Source: Stemphylium vesicarium
Lineage: Eukaryota; Ascomycota; Dothideomycetes; Pleosporales; Pleosporaceae
Direction: 5' to 3'
Length of the DNA: 64,000 nt
NCBI GenBank assembly: GCA_004380135.1
Contig: QXCR01000028.1
Span: 62,001 to 126,000 of the forward strand
This document shows, piece by piece, positions 56,545 to 64,000 of the stretch. The translations under genes were made by a program, and so were the position numbers. The notes beneath the pieces were generated by a model. The model was not told the origin of the DNA. It did no database searches and was given only the letters and a program-made list of their open reading frames with translations. Position 1 is the first letter of the stretch. Each line of letters opens with the position of its first letter.

Positions 56545-58577
56545 TTAAAACCCCACCGCAACACCAGGCCTCCTCTTCTCAATCCCCAGCACCAACTCGA
56601 CATCCTTCCTGCCCACACGCTCCCTTCTCCTCGCCGCCAACAGCGCCGCACTCTTAAGAACATTCTTAATCTGCCTCCCATTCAACTCCTGCCTCGCCAA
56701 CTCCTGCAACTCCTCCTGACTCCACTCGCCCCTCGCCCCAAGCCTATCCAAAAACGCAACCCAAATACTCATCCTGGACTCAGGCGTAAGATCCGGATAC
56801 GCAAGACTGACATGAATACGACTCTGAAACGCCTGATCGATGTTATCGACACGGTTGGTAGTCAGAAACAGCAGGCCTTCGTAGTACTCGAGGACGCGCA
56901 GAAAGATAGAGACGAGTTTGTTGCGCTCGAGGTCGTGCATGCTGCGGGCTTCGAGGAAGACGTCACATTCGTCGAGGAGGAGGACGGCGTTCCATTTCGA
57001 TATCATTTCCAGGATCGTGGTGAGCTTAGATTCGACTTGGTCGGGGGTTAGACCGAGGTCGCCGGCGGACATCATGAAGAGCGGGGCGTGCATGTGCTCG
57101 GCGACGGATTCGGCGGTGAGGGTCTAAAGAGGGGTGGTGGTTAATATGTGGGTGTGAGAAATAGGGAGGGGGGTGGAGGATGACGTACCTTGCCTACTCC
57201 AGGTGGTCCGCTGAGGAGCGTAATGTGGCCGCGTCCTTTGCCGCTGATGATGTCGTCGAAGCCGGCGTGGTTCATGGCTTGGGATTCGGCAAAGGAGAGA
57301 ATAAGCTCCTTTTGGTCTTGGGGAAGAACTAGAGAAGCAAAGGCGTTTTCGTCAAACTCGATGTCTTCGATCTGGTCTAGGTAGAAGAGCAGCCACTCTT
57401 TCTTCTTCAGCGAGTAGCCCCTTACTCGCGAGGAGCAGATGAGATGGTGGTCTATGGTGAGACGAACCCGCTCTTCTTCCGCCTTCTTACCAAACACGTA
57501 CTTCATGTCGGCCAGACTGTCAATGTCAAGCTCTTTTGGTGCACAGCCTGGCCTCGAAGCCCCTTCTTTTGCACTGAGAGTCTCGATGCTTTTCACGTAA
57601 TATGGAGAGAAGTGTCGGAAGCTGTGCGAATCGACGATGATGCGTCCCGTGCACATATAAGGTACCTCGTTACCTTCTCTATCCCAAGTGACCGCGAACC
57701 CGTCATACAATTTGTAATGGCTACCCGCGAGCGCTTCAAACTTCTCGCCGCGGCTGATCAGCACTTGCTTGATTTTCTCCTCGTAAGGATGGAAAGACAT
57801 TGGGAAGGTTGACAAGCCGAGAATGCGAGCGGTGCCGGAGAACTCCCACAGTTTGATGTTTTCCACACTGCGACCAAAGGATGTGCCGTTCCAGTCAATG
57901 GCTTCAACCGTCAGCTGGTATGCCTTCCCGCAGCGAGTCTCGATGTAGGCTCCAGATCTCAGCTTGTATGCGCCTGGGGCGCCATTGTGGGAGTCGGAGT
58001 AGACAATGGTGCCGGGTTGGTAGATGACCCAGATATGCTCGTATGTGACGATTCCGTGGTTCACGTAGTCATCGAGCGTCTTGATCACGTCTTGGAGTTC
58101 GGTTCGCAGTACTTTGTACAGCAGTTCAATGTGCTCTGCAGCGGTAGCATCGAGGGTTTTCCTGCCTCTGTACTCAAGTAGCTGCGGCCAGCGATGAACA
58201 AAGGGGGCGAATGGCGCTTGGAATTCCAATCGCTTGAGCCCGCAATGAACGGCTGGATAGCCTTGAAGGATCTCAGTGAGAGCATCCTTGAGCCAAGGCG
58301 ACTGGATGATGATAGAGTGCAGTTCGAACTTCTTCCGAGAGTCGTTGGCCTTTTGGAGACGCGTGATGATGGCATGCTGTGCAGTCTGCTCATTTTCGGC
58401 AGCTTCTGCGACGTCTTCAGGCTCCTTCTCTAGCCAAGTCCACTTCTCGTTGCTGTCTTTTGGGCCTTGATAGAGGCTTTTCAAGGATGCTAGTGAACCA
58501 TCTGGGGCGAGGTTGTCGTTGTCGTGGGTACCGTTGGTACCATTGGTAGCTTGCTGGTCGAGCATGGTGGTGTACAT
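56545..58577 (-). CDS. AAA-family ATPase of fungal type (large N-terminal domain plus single AAA core)
   Basis: Exons 57189-58577 and 56545-57123, with a 65-bp intron, encode 655 residues. The long N-terminal region (to about 400) carries the conserved block with GTIVYSDSHNGAPGAYKLRS and VEAIDWNGTSFGRSVENIKL, found in many filamentous-fungal AAA proteins (DUF7025-like). The AAA core has Walker A GPPGVGKT (457-464), split by the intron between Lys463 and Thr464, and Walker B LLLDECD (511-517). The sensor/arginine-finger region is LFLTTNRVDNIDQAFQSRIH. The Walker B Cys replaces the usual Ala. These proteins resemble the BCS1/CDC48 group, but their substrates are unknown. An alternative start at 58565 (MLDQQ) is possible. 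It is divergent from COG5. Confidence 0.9.
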
Positions 58578-59275
58578 ATAATAGCTGTCAAGTATTGACT
58601 AAGACAGAGTACTAAGGGATGAAACTGTCTTCACTGTCCTCAGTGATGTGAATGACCTGACTACGGAGATATCTTCACCTTTTATGTGAACCCAAACTTC
58701 AGGCACCAGCATCTTCTTGTGTAACTCTTTATCTTTCGCCCTACTCAGGCGTTCCATATATCCAGAAATCCAGGCTGAGATGCGGCGCCGAGAATCGAGT
58801 GGCTGAGCCCTTTTATCCTTGTCGTACTGCATATTACACGCCGATTGGGTAAAAAAAGACGTTATGCTTGTACTAAAGGGCCGTATCGAAGGCAGCAGTG
58901 AAATCCAGGCGTAACATGCAGCAATGTCATGGTGAGTTTCTCCACTGTCAGGACTACACGTGTGCAGATCCCGCTTCATGGTTAGGAAACTGGCGGTGGT
59001 GCCTGCCAGAACATGAAAAGATCAGCGACCGGTGAAGACTGCGTGCTTACTCGGGGTAAGAGACACGTCTACAAACCCTCCCGTACACCAAACGACATTG
59101 CGGAAGTTGAGATTCGTACTCCCACAAGGCGTGTGGCGAAGAGGAGCGCGCGTAGCAATTGTCTCGGACGCGACCTCTCACCACGCTAAGATAAGCATCC
59201 CTGTCCACTCTTTCGCGCATGCAAGCCAGCATCCCATAGCTCAATTGCAGCAATCACACCCCAAGCCTGCCCGCC
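58578..59275. promoter_or_regulatory. Divergent region between the AAA ATPase gene and COG5
   Basis: These 698 bp hold the 5' flanks of both genes. The minus-strand frame at 58599-58979 (126 codons) ends just upstream of the ATPase start and is best read as 5' leader. No separate gene is called. Confidence 0.45.
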
Positions 59276-60700
59276 ATGTCCAATCCCCCAGCAAATGAAG
59301 ATGCAGAACCGTCCTACATCGACTACGAAGCCTTCCTCGACCCCTCCTTCTCCGCCACAACCTTCGCCAACACACTCGTGCTCAGCACCAACAACCCCTC
59401 CGACACCCCACTCGACCTCTCCACCCCCCTCTCACGCGTGCTCTTCGACGTGCAAGAAGTCGATACGCACATCGACACGCTCACGACCAAGTCCGCGCTC
59501 CCACTCCTCGAGCACACGCGCGACCATGGCGAGGCGAGCAAGCGGATACTGCACGAGGTGGAAGGCCAGATTGCCAGTCTGACCGAATCGTACGCGACGT
59601 TGGAGAAGGAAGTCATCGCGCGCTACCAAGTCGCCGAGCAAGTCCAGATCACAGCGGAGCGACTGTGCGAGACAGTCAAGCTGGGGCGCGCGGTTGCGCG
59701 CTGTTTGATGCTAGGAAGGCAGCTCGAGGTGCGCATGGCGGAGCTCGGGGGCGTAGGCAGCGCGAAGAAGGAGGACCACAGGGCCATGGTGCGGTCCACT
59801 GATACTATTCTCTCGCTGCGGCAGATTCTCGCTGCGTCGGGGGCGGGCGAGGAGGGCGAGGGGCTGGATAGAGTCGCTGTGGTCAGTACGCTCAAGGCTG
59901 AGCTGGTGAATCCCGGTGAACGCAGCATTGCCTCGCGCGCGCAACAGGTTGTCAAGGAGTTTTCCATGTCGTCTTTGCTTTCGTCGTCGTCGGCGGCGGC
60001 GGGGGGTCAGACGGCGTCAAGTGCTGCGACTTTTGCGCAGACGGAAGATACCAAGGCGAGGACTACGTCTGCGTTGCTTACGCTGTATCTGCTCTCCCCG
60101 GTTCCGAAAGCTGCTTTTAAACCGACTACCACGACGACGATGACCATATTCGAACCAACACTCATGCTCGCCGCGCTGCAAGAATACCTCCAAACGCAGC
60201 TAAAATCCTCCCTAGCATCCCTCGCCCGCGCACTGGGCCAACTCCCTTCTCTCGACCGCACACTCCTCGAGATATCAGCGCGCTGTCAGAATATAGTCGC
60301 TTTACAATCTCTGCTTGAGAATATTAAGACGCCCGTTCATCCTCTGCTTTCTAGCAGCACCACCACCACAACAACAACGCCGACAAACTTCCTCCAGCCC
60401 CTCCTCCAAGCCCTAGACACCTCATCGCTCCCCAGCTACTTCTGGCGCACATTCGCTTCCAACATGGCCCCGCGCGTCCAGGAGCTCATGAACAGAGGCG
60501 GCGTGAGTGCGCGCACGCTGCGGAGTAATAAAGATCGAGTCAAGGACATGGTGAGGGAGTGTGTGAATAGGGGGAGTCAGCTACCCAGTGCATCATCATT
60601 GTCCGGCTCGAGTAGAGGAGGAAGTAGTAACGGTACAACGGCGACGTGGGAGAGGGAGGCTGCTGTCATGGTTAGTAGTATAATAGGGCAGATTAAATGA
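59276..60700 (+). CDS. COG5: Conserved oligomeric Golgi complex subunit 5
   Basis: A single exon encodes 474 residues. COG5 belongs to lobe B of the COG tethering complex, which retrieves Golgi enzymes by tethering intra-Golgi vesicles. The N-terminus YIDYEAFLDPSFSATTFANT is the family hallmark, followed by a coiled-coil (about 60-150) and a helical-rod region with KLGRAVARCLMLGRQLEVRM. Low-complexity inserts interrupt the rods: SSSSAAAGG near 240, and Thr runs near 285 and 365 encoded by ACC/ACA repeats. The C-terminus RVKDMVRECVNRGSQLPSAS is followed by a Ser/Gly segment. The start sits in GCCATGT context. Length is normal for fungal COG5. Confidence 0.92.
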   Translation: MSNPPANEDAEPSYIDYEAFLDPSFSATTFANTLVLSTNNPSDTPLDLSTPLSRVLFDVQEVDTHIDTLTTKSALPLLEHTRDHGEASKRILHEVEGQIASLTESYATLEKEVIARYQVAEQVQITAERLCETVKLGRAVARCLMLGRQLEVRMAELGGVGSAKKEDHRAMVRSTDTILSLRQILAASGAGEEGEGLDRVAVVSTLKAELVNPGERSIASRAQQVVKEFSMSSLLSSSSAAAGGQTASSAATFAQTEDTKARTTSALLTLYLLSPVPKAAFKPTTTTTMTIFEPTLMLAALQEYLQTQLKSSLASLARALGQLPSLDRTLLEISARCQNIVALQSLLENIKTPVHPLLSSSTTTTTTTPTNFLQPLLQALDTSSLPSYFWRTFASNMAPRVQELMNRGGVSARTLRSNKDRVKDMVRECVNRGSQLPSASSLSGSSRGGSSNGTTATWEREAAVMVSSIIGQIK

Positions 60701-61937
60701 GAATTTCCATCGCGTTGCTCAAGCTGAACAAATTCAGTCTCGAGTGTTAAACTACACTGTATGTGTCATGATCATGGGTTGAGGGAAAGTAGATTCGCAT
60801 TGAAGAAAGACGTAGTGAACTACTGCGAAGCTGATCCAACACCACCAGGACGAACAATAACTTGATCGGCCATAGCAGCAGTAGCCAGCATTCCACCTCT
60901 CCAATCATGCCCTCAAGCTTTTTTCCTTTTTTTTTTTACTTGTATCATGTAATGTGGATTTTTGTCGCTTCTTCTTTCTACTGAGGTCTCCCTCGCATAT
61001 CCCGAGCAAGAAAAAATAATCTAGACAGTTGTATGTGATGTTTTGATGCATCAAACTGCCCTCAAAGTATTCCCACGAGAATGGTGAGTTAAGACCCAGT
61101 CTGGTCTGGACTTTCTGCCAGCGGCGATGCCAGTTAACAAGTGACCAACGTTTCAATGAGCCGAATCGTAGCGCTCGGGGTTGCGGCATCCGGATGAGGG
61201 AGAGGAACCGCAGGAAAATCGATAAGCAGAGACATGCATTGCGGCATGTAACAAACTGTGTCGGATCGAGTGTAGATGTGTGTAATCCAGGATAGACAGT
61301 GTTCATCCTGGGCTCGTGGTGCAGGAGTCGTGGTGTAGCTTAAAACAAGCTTACCAATACATGTCGAAAATAGGGTAAAGTCGAACAAAAGACGATCGTG
61401 CTAAATCGTGATCCTGTATACAGAAAAGGATCCGGGCTTTTGGAAAGACTATACCAACCGTCGATGGTGTGGAGTAGAGAATGGAAATCGAGAAGCTACG
61501 AAAAAGCTAGAGGAACACAGTGGCGCGAAACCGTGGAATGCGCCGTCGACAAAAAGGCCGAGATAGAGGTAGCCTCAAGAACGTAAGTCGGCAAGACCAG
61601 CCAACCGACAAAAAAGCAGAGAACAGACACGACCCAGACAGACCTTGGTATATAGTACATAGAAGACGGTCCAGATCGTTAAAACCGTATTGCGCCGAGG
61701 ATCCGATTCGTTAGACCTGAGAGTACAAGTTCAGGTGTCCCGTATCGCGTCATCAGCGACTGCTTGCATAATTGCATGAACAAACGAAAAACGCCAAAAG
61801 ATGCATCTGGAAATGACAAGACCAAATGTCATCGCGGCCCCCGAGCAGGCAAGGGTCGTGACATGGAAAAATGTACCAGCTGTCGAACCCAACAAACTGC
61901 TCAGACAGCCAAGTCCCACCGGGAACGGCAGACGGGC
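60701..61937. other. Convergent intergenic region between COG5 and DHH1
   Basis: About 1.2 kb contains both 3' ends. A poly-T tract lies at about 60917-60938. Frames such as 60905-61306 (minus) have no domain, and no further gene is seen. The length suggests long 3' UTRs, which are common for DHH1 homologues. Confidence 0.5.
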
Positions 61938-63621
61938 TTACGAGGTCTGGGGTGGGCCTGCAGGCTGTGGCCTGGGATTCCGCTGAGGGTTCTGGCCATT
62001 CTGTTGACGGTTCTGCGCGTTTTGTGGAGGTCCGCGGCGCTGTCCTTGGAATTGACCGCCGCCGCCACGTCCACCACGGAAGCCGCCACGAGCGTTGGGG
62101 TTTCCGCGAGCGGCACCTTCCTGCTCTTGTTGCTGGATTTGAGCAGGGGCACGCGGCTGGTTGGACATGGGGCGAGGGATAGATTCGGGCGACTCATAAA
62201 CGTATAGGTTCTTCTCGATGACCTGAGGAATAGGCTGGATCTCGGTACCAAGCTCCTGTTCAATCCTGTACAGGTTGAAGCGGTCTTCCCAATTGATCAG
62301 GTTGATGGCCAGACCCAAGTGTCCAAAACGACCAGATCGACCAATACGATGCAGATACGTCTCGGCGTTCTTGGGGAAGTCGAAGTTGATTACGACGTTG
62401 ACGGCCTGGATATCGATACCACGGGTAAGCAAGTCGGAGCAGACAAGGTTTCGGCATACACCGTTTCGGAAGTCGTGGAAGACGCGGTTACGGTTGTGCT
62501 GAAGCATGCGGGCATGTGAGTAGAAGCAGGAGTAGCCCAGTTCGGTAATCTTCTTCGCAAGAAGTTCGACGCGGTTGGTGGAGTTACAGAAGATAATAGA
62601 CTGGTTAATCTGGAGCTTGTTGAAGAGGGTGTTCAGGCAATGGACCTTTTGCTTCTCTTCAACGAAGGCGTAATATTGGGTGATACCGCGGAGTGTGAGC
62701 TCATCCATCAGATTGATCTCGTACGGGGAGTTCATGTGCTTGTCCTGTGCTGTGTTAGCATAATCGGTCCTGACGATACCGTATCTGAGCGTACCTTGAA
62801 GCTCTTGACCACAATAGGGAAGGTGGCACTGAAGAGCATGACCTGCCTATCCTTGGGATGGAAACCAAGTAGCTGTTCAACAACCGGAGTAAACTCGGGT
62901 GAAAGAAGCTTATCAGCCTCATCCATGACAAAGGTCTGGCAAGCTGAAAGGTCTGCTACGCCCTTGCCAGCCAAATCCAGGATCCTACCGGGTGTTCCAA
63001 CAATGATGTGAACAGGGTCGCTTAATCGTATGATATCATCCTTCAATCCAGTACCGCCCGTCGAGACCATGACGTTGATGCCGAGGTGCTTTCCCAATTG
63101 CTTGCATACTTGAGAGGTCTGTAGGGCAAGTTCTCGGGTAGGTACAAGTATAAGGGCTTGTGTCTTTGGGCTCTTTGGGTTTACGCGCTCGAGTGTGGGG
63201 ATAACGAAGGCGGCAGTCTTTCCGGTACCGTTCTTCGCTCGCGCAAGGATGTCTCGGCCGGTAAGGGCTACTGGAATCGTCTCCTCTTGAATTGGCGACG
63301 GCTTCTCGAAGCCGGCCTCGAAGATTCCCATCATCAGCTCGCGCTTGATAAAGAAATCTTCAAACTCGAGGCCCTTGGTCGCGGTAACATCCTATACGCA
63401 TGTCAGCACATCTCCCAGCCTTCTAATACGTGCGATCGCCCATACCTCTGTTTGTGGTCGCGCATCCTTTGCGGGCGCGTTCAGTCCAGCCTTCCAATTG
63501 GCATCTCCTGAGGGTGTGGCATCGCTGGGAACATGTCAGCGCGCGTTTCCAGCCTCTCTGTCTATCTATTAACTCACCTCAGCTGCGTCGCGGCTAGTTG
63601 GTTGGTGATTTCTGAAGTCAT
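61938..63621 (-). CDS. DHH1: DEAD-box RNA helicase Dhh1 (DDX6 family)
   Basis: Four exons in transcript order (63578-63621, 63446-63524, 62795-63391, 61938-62744) encode 508 residues; introns are 50-54 bp. Dhh1 is the cytoplasmic helicase that represses translation and promotes decapping in P-bodies. All core motifs are intact: the Q motif (FEKPSPIQEETIP, with the upstream aromatic GLEFEDFF), AKNGTGKT, PTRELALQ, TPGRILDL, MDEADKLLS, SATFP, and in RecA2 IIFCNSTNRVELLAKKI, SDLLTRGIDIQAVNVVINFD and HRIGRSGR. The C-terminal tail from about 420 is Gln/Pro/Asn-rich with GGFRGGRGGGG. The tail fits a phase-separating P-body protein. The short first exon (14 codons) is set by phase and the MTSEITNQLA start. 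Confidence 0.97.
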
Positions 63622-64000
63622 AGTATGTGAAGTCCACCGGAGGTGGGATTGCTAATCAAGACGTCAAGGTGTATGTGTGTGGATGGAGAGCGCGGGGATT
63701 GTGGGCGCAGCGCTTGCGGGAGAGAGCAGAGTGGGCTGAAGTGAGGGGCTTTGAAGTGGAAGCTCGTATTGTGTATACCGAAGGGCGTGGGGCTCGGTAA
63801 GCTAGGGAGAAAGAAGGTCTCTTGTTGAGGGAGAGACCAGAATGTAGAGTGATTTCCGTACTTGTTTGGTGCGTTCGAGGAAGCCGGATTCAACCTCAAA
63901 AGAGTCGCAATGTCCGTGTTTCGCCTGGTGTAGTCGTCGTGGTGGTATGCGGGTGCAGGTTCGCGCGGGGGCTGCTGCGAGCAGTGGGAGTCAGTATGAA
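63622..64000. promoter_or_regulatory. 5' flank of DHH1
   Basis: The 379 bp upstream of the DHH1 ATG include purine-rich stretches on the plus strand, so CT-rich on the sense strand. A 93-codon minus frame (63618-63899) overlaps the start and is best read as 5' leader. The next gene is outside the window. Confidence 0.5.

Noticed and set aside
58599..58979. 126-codon minus-strand frame ahead of the AAA ATPase gene
   Set aside because: It ends just upstream of the ATPase start and looks like 5' leader rather than a gene.

Overview
The window is nuclear DNA from a filamentous ascomycete (Pezizomycotina). The evidence is short spliceosomal introns, mostly 45-90 bp with GT-AG ends and CTNAC-type branch sites, together with Zn2Cys6 regulators, a fused Cwh43 and fungal-type protein architectures. 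A Dothideomycete, perhaps a Pleosporales member, is my best guess from general resemblance, but the sequence alone does not prove it. I found no CRISPR array, no complete transposon, and no rRNA or tRNA that I could recognise by eye.

Layout. 1-4.0 kb: the N-terminal two thirds of condensin SMC4 (minus strand, cut by the left edge) is divergent from a small NIF3/CutA-like protein. 4-20 kb is gene-poor and accessory in character. It holds a hexose-type MFS transporter, an intact but motif-degenerate member of the anhydrosugar kinase family (AnmK/levoglucosan kinase) and a Zn2Cys6 regulator, separated by non-coding stretches with diverged repeats. 19.8-34.5 kb is a dense housekeeping block: mL49, eIF3e, CWH43, UTP6, a mitochondrial GGQ release-factor-like hydrolase, a Nab3-like RNA-binding protein and a LETM1-like mitochondrial membrane protein. 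35.9-39.8 kb carries a cytochrome b5/acyl-CoA dehydrogenase fusion and a ubiquitin-like/AN1 zinc-finger fusion. 39.8-47.1 kb is empty apart from repeats and a probable transposon scrap. 47.1-48.9 kb has a monocarboxylate-porter-type MFS transporter, followed by 4 kb without a supported gene. 52.9-63.6 kb returns to housekeeping genes: an Ldb17/Dip1 (SPIN90-like) actin regulator, a large AAA ATPase, COG5 and the DEAD-box helicase DHH1.

How the genes relate. Several neighbours are divergent pairs with short shared promoters (SMC4/NIF3-like, mL49/eIF3e, CWH43/UTP6). Many serve core RNA and protein synthesis: UTP6 in the SSU processome, eIF3e in initiation, DHH1 in mRNA decay, the Nab3-like protein in termination, and mL49 plus the GGQ protein in mitochondrial translation. 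Others serve the secretory pathway or cell surface (CWH43, COG5, the Dip1-like protein).

The most interesting part is 6.2-15.6 kb. A sugar transporter with upstream CreA-like sites, a levoglucosan-kinase-family protein that has lost or altered most signature residues while keeping an open frame, and a Zn2Cys6 factor lie next to one another. That module is an inference. Also notable are two probable GC-AG introns, a ubiquitin-like domain ending in RGG directly before an AN1 finger, and an intron that splits a Walker A motif. Exon boundaries were worked out by hand from splice signals, reading-frame phase and protein-family continuity.
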